64,000 nt of DNA, taken from assembly GCA_021234155.1 (NCBI GenBank), contig JAJEKV010000030.1, positions 13,382,381 to 13,446,380 on the forward strand, written 5' to 3'. The position numbers and the translations under genes were made by a program. The first letter of the stretch is position 1. Each line of letters begins with the position of its first letter. This document shows, one piece after another, positions 36,848 through 48,105 of the stretch. Origin of the DNA: Isoetes taiwanensis (taxonomy: Eukaryota > Streptophyta > Lycopodiopsida > Isoetales > Isoetaceae). The notes below the pieces were generated by a model, which made no database searches, had not been told where the DNA came from, and saw nothing but the letters and a program-made list of their open reading frames with translations.

Positions 36848-38028
36848 ATGGACAAGGAAGGTAAAAAGTTTATGGATGCGGCAAAAGAATACATGAAGTA
36901 CCATTGCTACGATCTCCATCATAAATGGCCAGATGTGAAGCGTAGCCATAAGGACCATGTAATTGTTGAATTAAAGGAGCACTTTGGTCCTGGTTTTTCT
37001 AGACGGCATGTGCTAAAAAGGCTCGCTAAGAAATGGAACCAATACAGGTGACTTTTGCTTTATAGTTTGTAAATAATTTATGAACTAAGTAAGAAAAGCT
37101 TGAAATTATAATTTCGCTTAATATTTTATGAATTTTGTTATCCTTATTCAAGAATTAAGTAAGTAGAATTTGAGTTTACAGAACTGGTTTGAGAAACGAA
37201 GTAAGAGAAGATCCTGGGATGACTAAGCCTGATGAGGTAAGTCAAGACGCCTGGGATTTATTTGTTGAGGATAGTAAAAAGGTGTATGAACGAAATATTC
37301 GAGCTGCTGCGGCAAGAGAATCAAAGCAAATAACAGGATCGGGTGGGGATGACTATATCAAAACCCAATTTGTAAGTTAATTTTATTTGGCATTTAGAAT
37401 GTTTTTGTTCTTGATTAGTTCTTACTAGCTTTAAATGACCATTTAGTTCATGCACTATTGCGGCTATCCGACGGACATCGAACTTGATAATATAAAGAAA
37501 GCAGGTGGATTCCAAAAGTGGATTAAAAATCAAGAGACCTTTGGTAAACAGGTATGAACTTTTATTTCGATATTACATTTAAATTATACATGTTTAAAAA
37601 ATAACTTTGTTATTTGCATAGTTTAATGCAAGAGATTTCGTGGGCAAGGGTGCCACAAAGCCAATCTTCAAACCCAAAAACGTAGAATCAGATCACATGA
37701 ACGTAGACGCATGCATTGAAGATGAAGTGGACGTAGTTGGATTACATGATGAGGTAAATTATCACTAATCTTTTTTATTTCAAGAATTAGATAAGAACTA
37801 GCTAACCGTGGTCTTTTATTTTTAAACATGTAGGAAGAGGATAAAACTGATAATACTGGATCCTCTGATAGTGATGCTAGCTCCTCAACTGAGTCAGGAA
37901 GTACATCAGGGAGCTCCAGTAGCGAAAACGAGACCGAAGAATCACCTACACCACCCAGGAAAAAGAAAACATGTAATGACATTGCAAAAGAAATTTATTT
38001 GCGACGTGGGGAGCAGGGTAGCCCTTAA
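36848..38028 (+). CDS. Intact five-exon ORF, CACTA ORF1-like (Transposase_24-like)
   Basis: Exons 36,848-37,047, 37,182-37,371, 37,447-37,551, 37,622-37,753 and 37,834-38,028 join in frame through GT-AG introns into 273 residues with a proper stop. The N-terminal half (KRLAKKWNQYR, then VSQDAWDLFVEDSKKVYERN and an R-x4-K-Q-x2-GSGG stretch) follows the pattern of plant Ptta/En/Spm proteins. In these a W-x-x-[LF]V segment is followed by S/E-x-N-x-x-x-R..KQ..GS. The C-terminal part is Ser/Glu/Asp-rich, then basic (PPRKKK). A stop at 36,815-36,817 sits right at the junction, so the true N terminus may be lost. It is the only undamaged multi-exon gene model in the window. The function, DNA-binding accessory to transposition, is inferred. 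Confidence 0.6.
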
Positions 38029-38099
38029 GGACGAAAGTTCGCCAAAAGGCTATTTTTTAAGGGTATCAAGAAATTTTGACGCTATGGTTTAGTAGGGCC

Positions 38100-39160
38100 C
38101 GTTATAGATGAAAACAATAATTTTAGCCCTCTTTTCTACAAACAAATCTCACTCCACTTGAAAATTCGCCACATCCACTAAGCGTCATAAGTATGGATTC
38201 GCCTTATCCTCTACCCTCATTTTCGAAGATTTCTTAAGGAATCGCCTAATATTCTAGGCTCTTCATAACCTAATCTATTCTCCATATCCATTCAGGTACA
38301 TATGATAATTTTAAGAGTTATTTTTGTAGCTATTGTGTTTCAAATACTTCCAAGGATGCACTGGAGAGCATTTTTTTACGGACCTCCCTTTTAATAGATG
38401 TGTTTTATCTACAAGGATAAGCCACATTCTCATTTCCAAAGGTTAAGTTGTGGTATTGCATCGTGCAACTATAGTTATAATGTGTTTGTGTCCTTGATTA
38501 AATATGGATGCCGGTGAAAAAAAATTCACCACAGAAATTGCATTTGGAAAATAAAGACACTTTAAATCTTGGCAAGATAATATTGGCCATGATTCGCCTA
38601 GATTATAAAAAACATTCATGTCTAGAAAACATTTGCCAGCATAACTAATCTTGCAACTATATTATTCGCCCGACCTTCTAAATTATGCTTAGACAAATTT
38701 GGCCTTAAGGGCAACCCTGGTGGGGAGTCTGAGCCATCAGAGGCATCTATGTGAAAAAAACCTATTTAAGTTGATGTATTAGAACTTTTATATGTTTTTT
38801 ATTTCGAGTGTTCGTTTGGAATATTTGAAATCTTAATATAATATTTTGCTTGAGCAATGATTTTTGGGTTTTATAAATGAAAAGCTTTTTTACTTATTAT
38901 TTTTACTTGAAATATAACATTATAAAATTAATCAATACCTTAATGAATAACAATACAAGTCATGTACAAAATTTCATTCGAGACGAAATCCTTGTATGGT
39001 ATTAAAAGTGGTGGAAAATGTGAGACTATATTTGATACAACTATGGTCTAACTTCTAACAATACATGATATTATATTTGACGTTAATAATGATGCAATTT
39101 CAACCTCTCTGATATTGTACGTGGCATTGTAAATGATGCTACATTTGATATTAATCATGT
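38100..39160. other. AT-rich 3' part of CACTA insertion
   Basis: No ORF of note. The sequence becomes steadily more AT-rich, with ATGATACTA/TATGATGC phrases increasing toward the subterminal repeats. Confidence 0.5.
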
Positions 39161-39887
39161 TAGAAAGGACGATAGAAAGAATGACGCTCGTGTTGACATT
39201 ATGAATGATTTGCTTATAGCAATATAGGTGATGCTATAGTTAACACCATTATAGCGATCATGTTGACATTATGAATGATCTGGTTATAGCAATAGTTGTG
39301 ATTCTATGGTTGTCAATATTATAGCACTATAAGACAAAATACATGATACTATAAGTGCATTATTATAGCGCATGTGTTGACATTATGAATGATTTTATTA
39401 TAGCAATACATGTGATCCTACAGCTGACAATATTATACCAAAAATACATGATACTATATGTGATGCAAAAACTGATACTATTATGCCACCGCAATGCCAT
39501 AAAAAATGATAGTACAACTGTTACTACTGGTGATGCTATAAGTGACGATATAGATGACGCGATATCATCAACAGCTACCGTCATTTATTATGCCAAAAAC
39601 TAAAAAAATGTAAATGTGCAATTTTAAGCAAATAAATGATGGAACTGGTGGCATAGATTGCTTATTCTCTTATAGTGCCAGCAGAACATATCTGTAGAGT
39701 TTCTCAAAGGTCTTCCACTTATCCGAGGGAGCCCTGTTTCCTTTAGGACGCTGAGGACAACCCTGCTTTCCACTGTTGCCTAGCGTGTATGATCTGGTCA
39801 GGATAAGGGCTGCATTCAGTCAATGTCCCAATGTCAGAGCATGAAAGTATCTACAAACACCCGAAGTAAACACTAAATAGTAGCCCC

Positions 39888-40023
39888 GGGCGAGTCGAGA
39901 AAGTCCCTTGAATGTCTAATTTTCTTTTACTTCTCTGGATTTTCTCGACTCGCGAGTCGAGAAAGCTCTGCATCCTTTCATTTTCTGTGTTCCCCTGGCT
40001 TTCTCGACTCGCGAGTCGAGAAA
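39888..40023. repeat. CTCGACTCGCGAGTCGAG palindromes, copy B
   Basis: Two perfect 24 bp dyads lie at 39,951-39,974 and 40,000-40,023. The first of the three seen in copy A is here cut to its right half (CGAGTCGAGAAAG, ~39,890). So copy B lost one arm of one palindrome, the kind of deletion hairpins tend to suffer. Confidence 0.9.
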
Positions 40024-41459
40024 CCCCAGTGATAATCGGGAAATGTTAGGATGGTAGGGCTTTCGACTTCGCGAAATGAAATGGAAAAGAATCGAGAGTT
40101 ATTTACCTTTCGTAGCGGCACTCGCCGCTATTGTGTTCTGGCGGTGGCTAATCCGCCGCCGGTTCGGTTCTTGGCGTCTCGGCTGAAAAGAACTCGCACT
40201 CTCGCTTGGCATATCTATCCTTGATCCTTTGCGGCACCTCCTTCTCCGTCTGCGCAATACTTGCGCCGCCCTCATCGAATCTTGCCGACCGCCCACGCAC
40301 CCGAAACCGGATGTCTTTTCCCTTCGGGTCTTCCTCGGACTTCCGGATGAACAATCGACCGGCCGATTCGGCTGAAAGGTATGACATCCGCAGTATTGAT
40401 CTGCGAATAGATGTGGGACCATCGGGGTTGAAATCTCGGCGATGTGTGCCGGATTAAATTCCGTGGTTGAACAAGACGGCATCTCTCGCGGCGCACCTTC
40501 AGCGCCGATGTCCAAGAGCGGCTTTTTGTGCTATTCCCAACGGATATCTTGACCGGCCGCTCCATTTTCTGTGCCCCTCTCTTTGAAATCCTGATCTGTT
40601 CATCTGGATCCATTAATTGGGAGTCGACTATATCTTCGTCTGCTTCATCATCTGATTCCTCCCGTGTGGTGTCATCTTCTCCATCTTTGGTCTTGTCCGG
40701 ACTTTTTTATTTATGAACCACAACTTCCCTCCCCACTGCGGAGTGTTGTAGAGTCTTCTAGACAGTGGAAGTGAAGCTCCCCGTGTTGAACAGTTTTTCC
40801 CTGACTCTGGAAATCTCCATTCCAAGCTCCCTGGATGTTAGGGTTCCAGCCTCCTTCATCCCTTACAGATCCTTCCACCCAAGGTTCTGACAATTTAAAG
40901 GCGCCGGCCTTTTGTCGGAGCCCTTCGCCTTGCTCATGGAAGAGTGAGAATAATTTGAAACTGATAATTTTTTCGTGTGATAGAACTTACTCTTCTAACA
41001 GTCTTCGACATGTAGTGTTAGATGCTTCGAATCTGGCGCTGAGACGGAGAGCACAACACCGACCTTCTTGTACTTGTCTCCGGAGCTCTTCTTGTCCCTT
41101 TGGTGGAGAAACAGATCTTTCTCCTTCCCACTTGTTGATACCTCGACATACCACCAAGAATCTGCTGGTGTGTCAAGAAGCTCTGTCTCCAGTCCCTCGA
41201 TGACGAAGAACGGAGTTCGGCCAGTGATCACTAGTGAGTCCGCGGTGAATGCTGCAAGACGAAAGGATGGATCAGTAAAGGTATTCCGACCAGAGAAAAA
41301 CCTCAGAGCTCACCTGAGGCACCTGTCTTTTTCTTCTTGCTGCCGCTAGAACCGGCTTTTTCTCGCTTGTTGCTTCGCTTGGGCCGGAGTCGCCATGTCT
41401 CAGATGCCCCTCATCTTCTTCCCCTTTCGAACCCTACGTAGAATTAAGTTTCCTCCGTA

Positions 41460-42240
41460 GCGTTGTAAGTTTTAGGACCGCATGTAAAAAAGATCGGGCG
41501 TGTTCTTTAATTTGAATTTAAGGACATGCAATCATTTAAGAAAAAAAAGGTGCTAAGGGTACAAAGACGGCCGCTTTAGCCCTTAAACACTATTTCGAAA
41601 TTGAATCACATAAAGGGACTTAGTGAGCGGACTGTAGTTTATCTTCACTCAAGCATTGGCGACCTTTGAGTTGGGAGGCGAATCGACGATGTAGTTTACC
41701 GGAATGGCGCCCGCGACGCAGAAAGCTCCTCACGCGCTTTGCTCGGTATTTTTTCTGACCGTGCGTCTTATTGCAAGCAGTTGATTTGATCGATGAGCAT
41801 GGAGCTAAGGTAGGAAGCGGAGAGGAGCTGCTAGACACGGGAACTCTACACTGCTGCGCCATGGAACGGGGATACGCGAGAATCGCAGTGATACAAGTAT
41901 TAGATGCGAATGCACTCTTGATGAGACCGACAGAAGAAGCAAAGACTCTCGGTGAGGCTGCGGGATCCGTGATTACTGCGTGAAGAGGTGAGTTTCAGAG
42001 ATGCATGTGTTATTTCGCGTGTAGAACATGCCGTCTGTGTTTAAATAATGGAACTGCTCATAAGCTCGACGGATTTATCGTTTCCTTGTCCAGCATTTCT
42101 CAGCTTCGAGAGATTATTTACTCTCTGGGTTGAGAGATGCTCGGCAAGGAAACAATGGATCGGGGGTAAAGAACAGTTCCGTTTTAGGTGTATTTTTTCT
42201 TGGAATGTTTTCTTGGAATGTTGTACATAGATCAGGCTAG
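41460..42240. other. Upstream region of copy B, no gene seen
   Basis: This lies 5' of the copy B start. The frame at 41,771-41,983 reads ...LDTGTLHCCAMERGYAR and has no known motif. It may hold promoter or leader sequence, but I cannot point to a TATA box with confidence. Confidence 0.4.
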
Positions 42241-43650
42241 ATCTAAGGCCCAGGAGATGCGGTTCAAATGCATCCTCTTGTGGTTAGTCGGAGGGGCCTC
42301 CACCCAGTCGGAACCACTCCTCTTCGCAATATTTGAAGAAGATGGTTCGAAGGAGAGTGGCTCAGACAGGCTAGAGGCACTTGGGACTAAAAACAGGAGA
42401 ATACAAAGTGCAGTAGTTGTAGAGAATGCAAGCCTTGGCTTCCTCTCTGTGGTTTCCCTGTGGTTAGTTGTAGAGGCCTCCACCCAGTCCGAGCCCCTCC
42501 CCTTCGCAATATTCGACGAAGATGGTTCGAAGGAGAGTGACTCTGACTGGGTCGAGGCCACTGCTACCATACACAGGAGAATTGGCTGGCTAAGGGATTC
42601 TCGACTTGCGAGTCAAGAATGCGAGTGTTGGCTTCCTGCCTAAATTCTCGACTCGCAAGTCGAGAATGCGTTAGCCACCGAGACTCCAGATGGTACACAT
42701 GGAGTGCTGGCTGGTTAAGGCATTCCCGACTCGCGAGTCGAGAATGCAGACAGCAAGCTCTGTGGTTTCCCTGTGGTTAGTTGTAGAGGCCTCCACCCAG
42801 TCCGAGCCCCTCCCCTTCGCTATATTCGACGAAGATGGTTCGAAGGAGAGTGGCTCTGACTGGGTAGAGGCCACTGCGACCATACACAGGAGAATTGGCT
42901 GGCTAAAGGATTCTCGACTTGCGAGTCGAGAATGCATTTTATTGGTTTCCTGTCTGCATTCTGGACTCACAAGTGGAATGCCTTACCATCGAAGAACTCC
43001 CTGATAGTACACATGGAGTGCGGGTTGGGTAGGCATTCATTTCATGGCAGAATGCAGACATCAAGCTCTGTGGTTTCCCTGTGGTTAGTTGTAGAGGCCT
43101 CCACCCGGTCAGAAGCCCATCCCTTCGCAATATTCGGCGAAGATGGTTCAAGGAGACGGTCTCGACCGGGTAGAGGCCACCTGCGACCACATAAGAGAAT
43201 TGAATTGCTAAGAGTTGGCCTGCAGCAGTCAAAACCACTTCCCTTTGCAATATCCGAGGAAGATAGTTTGAAGGAGAATGGTTAAGACTGTCTACAGGCC
43301 AACTCTAGAATGCACTAGAGCCTGCGTTTTCTCAACTCACGAGTCGAGAAAGCAGCCAGCACCTCTGTGGTTAGTCGCTGAGGCCTCCACCCAGTCGGAG
43401 CCAGTCCTCTTCGCAATATTCGATGAGCATGGTTCAAGGAGAGTGGCTCGGACGGGTGGAGGCACCGCTGACCGCACAAAGGGCCATTGGGCGAGGTATG
43501 ACATTCTCGACTCCACGAAGTCGAGAAGGCTATGGGCTTAAAAGAATGTGAAGACATTGGGTAGTTGTGTGCAATCCCGAATCACGAGTCGAGAATCCCT
43601 CAACCAGCCAACAGTCCAGAGTGTACACTCCCTCTTCTCGACTTCAAGGT
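42240..43650. repeat. Tandem snap-back units with palindromes
   Basis: The phrase GGCCTCCACCCAGTC starts at about 42,294, 42,474, 42,787, 43,095 and 43,381, giving a period of about 180-313 bp. Each unit then holds the complement GACTGGGTAGAGGCC after ~45 bases, so each is an ~85 bp imperfect foldback around CGCAATATTCGA. Between units lie copies of the dispersed palindrome, here with outer bases ATT..AAT (for example near 42,645, 42,908 and 43,503). Because of the dyads, both strands translate to similar Ser-Glu-Asp-rich peptides; these are not genes. Confidence 0.85.
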
Positions 43651-44755
43651 GAGAAGAAGGCCCCAGACTTCTGGATTGTTGGCAAGCCGAGGTATTCTCA
43701 ACTCCACACCCTCCCGCATCTCTCCGCAGTGGAGGATATCTTTGTGAGTTAGAATTGCAGATTCTGTGAAGCAATTCCTATTCTTAGTTCATAGTGAGAA
43801 AAAAACATTCCTAGTTATGTTCTGTTATGAAACACTCTTAGACAGTTTAGCTATATCTTTTGTGAATCATTCCTAGTAATGTTCTGTTAATGCTCTGCAA
43901 TATCTTACTTCCTAACACTGCCTCGATGATTTCTATCTCCGGGTTGCTTGCTACTACTCTTACCACTATTCTCACTTGTGCCCGTTACAATGTATTCAAT
44001 TCAACAACAACCAAGAAAAAGATAACAAAAACGAAAAAACAATACAAAAGGAGAACGGATAAATGAGAGAGATTAATGAGATTAATGAGAAAACAGAGAA
44101 CGATGGGAGACAAATGAGATTAATGAGAAAACAGAGAACAAAGAGAGACAAATGAGATTAAAAAGGGTATGATATTACAAAACATACCGGAAGATTTGGT
44201 CGGATGAGGAGGAAGCTCCGTGTTCAATTCCATGTGGGTACGATCGTTATGCGTGAATAAGGATTTGTCGGCCGCAAATTGTATCGCATTAATAAGAGCC
44301 TCTAACAACAGAATATAAGTAAAAATGCGAAAGGACTTACATAAAACTAAAAAGCAAAGAGTAAAAGGCCTCACTTTCTTCTCGAGGCGAACGCCGCCAA
44401 CACTCAATCTGAAAAACTTCTAATTGAAGCGTCCCCGATCCGGCCGACCAAGCTGCTGTCATAAGATGGCCTTGGAATGGCTCGGTTCGATCGATCGCTG
44501 ATGGGAAAACCGGGCTTAAGGAAAACAGAGCGCCAAGAGTGATCGAGAAAATGTGGGAGGAAGAATGGTCGGGGGAGAGGAAGAGGGTGCAAGCGATTAA
44601 TCAGCCGCACCCTCGAACCTCGTAAAAGTGCAATAATAAAATATCTGTCACGTGTGGGCCATGCCCTCCATGATGTGGCAGTGTGGGTTGCTGACATGGC
44701 CACGCTTTCAGCCTCTGAGGAGGCGCCACGTGGCCATGACAAGATATTAAAGGTT
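43650..44755. other. No recognisable gene
   Basis: AT-rich then mixed sequence. GAGATTAATGAGAAAACAGAGAAC occurs as two adjacent copies near 44,080-44,140. The minus-strand frame 44,404-44,742 has no motif and is probably chance. Confidence 0.45.
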
Positions 44756-44764
44756 ATGTTATAT

Positions 44765-45060
44765 GTTTATATATGTTATGTTATGTTATATATTTAATAT
44801 GGTTTCAATGGTTAAATAGTTTCAATGGTTATATATGGTTTATATATGTTATGTTATGTTATATATTTAATATGGTTTCAATGGTTAAATAGTTTCAATG
44901 GTTATATATGGTTTTAATGTTTACATATGGTTTACAATGAATATGGTTGTATGGTTTAATATGGTTATATGATTTTAGTGGTTATATACAGTTGTATGGT
45001 TTATATTTAATATGTTTGTATGGTTTTATATGGTTTATATGGTCATATTTGTGGTGTTTG
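44765..45060. repeat. TATATGGTT-rich tandem repeat, 73 bp period
   Basis: A 73 bp unit (TATATGTTATGTTATGTTAT and so on) occurs at 44,770 and again at 44,843 with near identity. It is followed by a decayed TTTATATGGTT run to about 45,060. It sits directly upstream of the DUF7869-type ORF and may be its leader or the element's terminal region. The hydrophobic peptide it could encode is a repeat artefact. Confidence 0.8.
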
Positions 45061-45108
45061 GGGCTATATGGTTTTAATATGTGCTTTTTCATTCAAGGAG
45101 CATGTGAG

Positions 45109-47979
45109 ATGAGTAAAATGGAGCCAAGGAAGTCCAGCACAGGCCATTGCCCTAGGCTCCAATGGAGGAAGATGGGTTGCTTGTTGTTGCACCCTTGCAA
45201 CCAGACGGTATTTGCAGAGGGCATAATAACTGCAGTTGATCCATTTGATAGTGTGAATGATGAAAGGCTGGGAGATAAACATCTTGGAGTTGGCATTGTG
45301 AAGCTTCTTATCGAAGTTGATACAATCATGTCCCAGGGAAGCTCTAGCGATTGCATTGTGTGCTCAGGGCTGCTGGAGTCCCAAGCTCAGTTGAGATGGC
45401 CAATTAGATATATTACACACAAGAATGGTGATAGTCTAGAATGCCCTACTGAACTACATACCCCAAGGCCCACCCAATACCATGTGGAAGATTTGGTAGT
45501 CGATGAGCATCCTTTGATCACAAGGAAGAGACGCTATGTTTTTCATCAAAGGCAGCCAAGGGTGCCCAAGAGGCCTAGAAGTGACAAATATTTAGAAAGG
45601 CTGGAAAGTATGGCACCAACCAGAGAAAACCTAGAGGCAATTAGGGGACAAGAGTGTTGCAACCTAGATTGCACAGTGAAGTACAATGTGGATGACCTCG
45701 TGCAGATAAGGTCCCAATACATTGGACAGCTTCAAAAAGATAGGATTAATTTCATTTACTCCTTGTGTAGGAATTCCAAATATGATGAAAAACACAGAAG
45801 GCTACTATATCAATTGAGGGGCATGAAGGTATGTATGAGAGCATTGAGATGGATTCTTGGGGTGAGCAAGTCTTCATTTTACGAATCTTGGGGCAGGTTA
45901 GAAAAGGGCACACCACGTTTGTTCCAACATGGTAATGCACTCACTTTGAAACCTAGAGCAAATACTCTCAAGGCCATTGCAGTCTTGAGAGCTTTGTGAG
46001 ATACATGTCTCAATCTATGCCCCACAAGTCGAAGGTGAGCGAAGCACGGTGTGCGAGTGGTGCAAAGTGTTGCCACAACACTATATCCAAAAGGAGTGCC
46101 TTAAAAGAGGTCAACTCCATCCCGGAAACTACTTGGAGGTAGGCCTCTTTCTCAATCACATTTCAAAGTTATGGAGCACTCACTTCTGGGCGTGAGTGTC
46201 CTACAACACATGCCATTCTCAAAGTGCAACACTTGCATTCAACTCAAGGATACACTTGCATCAACGCAATAGAGAAAGAAAGAATGGCAATTAGGGAGCA
46301 ATTTGCGGATCACCAAGCGATTGGAGAACATTTTCTCGAGATGCACCGGACAAATTTTGTGTATAATTCATGATAAGATGGACCAACACAAGACTTTCTT
46401 GCCAAAGCTAGATCCTTTACCCAAGCGTTGTCAAAAGCGCTTTTCGATGAAAGTAAGTCCGGCGGGTGTATTAACACATGGTCATGGAACTGAACATATG
46501 GTCATTTTGTGCTTGATCTATGGAGGGATGATCCAAACTTCCATGTGAGCTCTATTTTCAAGTGCTTGAGAACACTTGAGAAAGGATCGATAGAAGGGAG
46601 GAGGTATTCCCCTTCAACACCCATTTTGAGGCTTTGATGGATGATCAACGGCTTTGTTACCAAAGGCGGATAAAAAGCTCACATCCAAGGTGTCTAGTGA
46701 ATCAAGGAGGACTTGGGATGATTTCCCCTTACTTGAGAAATCAACACCCAGGAGCTATGTGTTCATTGGACAAGCTGTTGGAAAAAAACAAGAATAGATG
46801 GATGTTTGGGGCAATGTCATACTTGACGGCCGTGGGAGTATTCAAAGTTGTGAAAGTGGGATTCATGATGGTTGGGCATACGCATGATGATATAGATGGA
46901 TTCTTTGGAACTTTCTCCACCAAGCTCAAGAGAGAAAACGCGACCACTCTCCCGAACTAATGGATGTGTTTGAGAGCTGCATTGACCCCAACCCAATGGC
47001 TTTCTTGATGGATGAGGTTGCATATTGGAAATCATTTGTAGAGGGATACTTGCTAGATGGTAAGGACCAGGTTGACAGGGACACACAAAGCCACTTCAGT
47101 TCAAGTTTTTGGGTTAGGGATGGAATACCAATCATGCAATATAAGTGGAGACCAGGTGACAAGTTGTGGATGCACAGCCAAGGTATCGAGTTGTGGCAAA
47201 GGGGTGTCTTTCTTTGGTGAAGTTCTCATTCCTAAAGGCGTGAAAACCACTACCTCCCTTCGGGATCAAGCAAAGACTCTAGCCAACTAGTGAAGGGCAT
47301 CAAGGATTACATAACGCACTGGGATGATGTTCGAAATGGAAAGCACACCTCCACTCTTAAGAAAAATCAAATGGACTCCCTAATCAAGTACTGGGAGAAA
47401 GTTGTGACATGCTTAGAAATTGAACAACCATGTGGGAGGGAGCTAAGAGACGGGTTCTTGCCAGAGTCAAGATGGGAGGGTTCTCAAGGTGCAAGCACGT
47501 CTAAGAATGCTCACTTGGGTCCTAACAAGGGTTCCAAGTGGTTTGTGGGAAGTAAGGCCTCAAAGCCGAAGTGGTTTGATCTTCCTGAGTGGGATCCCTT
47601 TGAGGACATCAAGGAAGGATACTTTGTGCTAGTAAGGCCTGATGATGAGGATTGTCCAATATGGTTAGGGGTGGCACTCTCTGATGTAACCACCACTATG
47701 CCTGATGGAGAGGAGTTGCGTCCTGGATTCCAAATTCAATATTGGGAGCCCATTGGGAGACACAAGAAGGGCAACTTGAAGGAGCAATACACTGACTGCT
47801 GGGAGAAGAAGTGGAGGGCAAATTATGCTGATCCTCAAAGGAGGGAATTGGTGGAGTGTGTGGTATGGTCATATCCAAGTTCTCACATTGCAAAGGACAA
47901 CACACACAAGATCCCAAAAAGGGAGATGGACAAAGCCATGAGCAACCTCCATGCTATATCATTGTATGAGGGTACATAA
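45109..47979 (+). pseudogene. DUF7869-type mobile-element protein, frameshifted
   Basis: The start chosen at 45,109 (MSKMEPRKSS) avoids the repeat-derived leader. Frame one runs to 45,999: a Cys pair block (GQECCNLDC), then GMKVCMRALRWILGVSKSSF, matching the V-C..aF..lgIs helix of this family. Later frames give SKCNTC near 46,218, IIHDKMDQHKTFLPKL (46,363), GVLTHGHG, NKNRWMFGAMSYL (46,793) and VGHTHDDIDGFFGTFS (46,867), the GHTH-x-D-I-D signature. The frame 47,290-47,979 holds a C-terminal domain (DPFEDIKEGYFVLVRPDDED, WKKWRANY-like). The signature is typical of repetitive, RNase H-like transposon proteins; function inferred. At least five frameshifts. Confidence 0.65.
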
Positions 47980-48105
47980 TATTGAGAAGTTTGAAAACTT
48001 TCTCAACTAGTGGTTTGTAAAATTTATGAGGAAAACAAGTAACCCAATTCTTTGTGTGTCATGTGTAATTCTATTCAAGCAATCAATTCAAAATTTTTTT
48101 TATGG

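Larger units (their letters stand above)
36816..39677 (+). mobile_element. CACTA-type insertion within copy B
   Basis: Copy A runs continuously where copy B is interrupted (A ~21,867-21,910). The insert's right end reads CTCTTATAGTG, whose complement CACTATAAGAGAATAAGC is a classic CACTA terminus; copy B resumes at CCAGCAGAAC. The left end lacks a CACTA terminus and about 40 bp of the host exon are gone, so that side was deleted or truncated. Near the right end, TGTTGACATTATGAATGAT repeats at 39,191, 39,261 and 39,374 with TATAGCRAT and GATACTATA phrases, resembling subterminal repeats. Confidence 0.65.
33571..41397 (-). pseudogene. FCP1/NIF-domain gene, copy B (split by CACTA)
   Basis: The longer copy of the gene at 18,580-22,308. 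Its 5' end starts near 41,397 (MATPAQAKQQ, then a GSKKKK basic tract). Next is a GTGAGC..TTGCAG intron and an exon at ~41,281-40,995 (TADSLVITGRTPFFVIEG, LHQRDKKS, VGVVLSVS), then acidic and basic segments to ~40,100. From 40,064 it aligns with copy A: helical region, acidic tail, FCP1-like domain (35,035-34,385) and a C-terminal exon (33,825-33,571). Here the FCP1 motif 1, KLVIFDVNGVLG, is in frame. A CACTA element at 36,816-39,677 interrupts the exon at the acidic-basic linker. The 3' end stops 20 bases from the large CACTA element, so the last residues differ from copy A. Confidence 0.6.

Noticed and set aside
42188-43285. Plus- and minus-strand ORFs of 90-150 codons
   Set aside because: They follow the tandem snap-back units and resemble each other only because the DNA is self-complementary.
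44947-45108. Upstream start giving a hydrophobic leader (MYGLIWLYDF) to the DUF7869-type ORF
   Set aside because: The leader is a translation of the TATATGGTT repeat; 45,109 is a better start.
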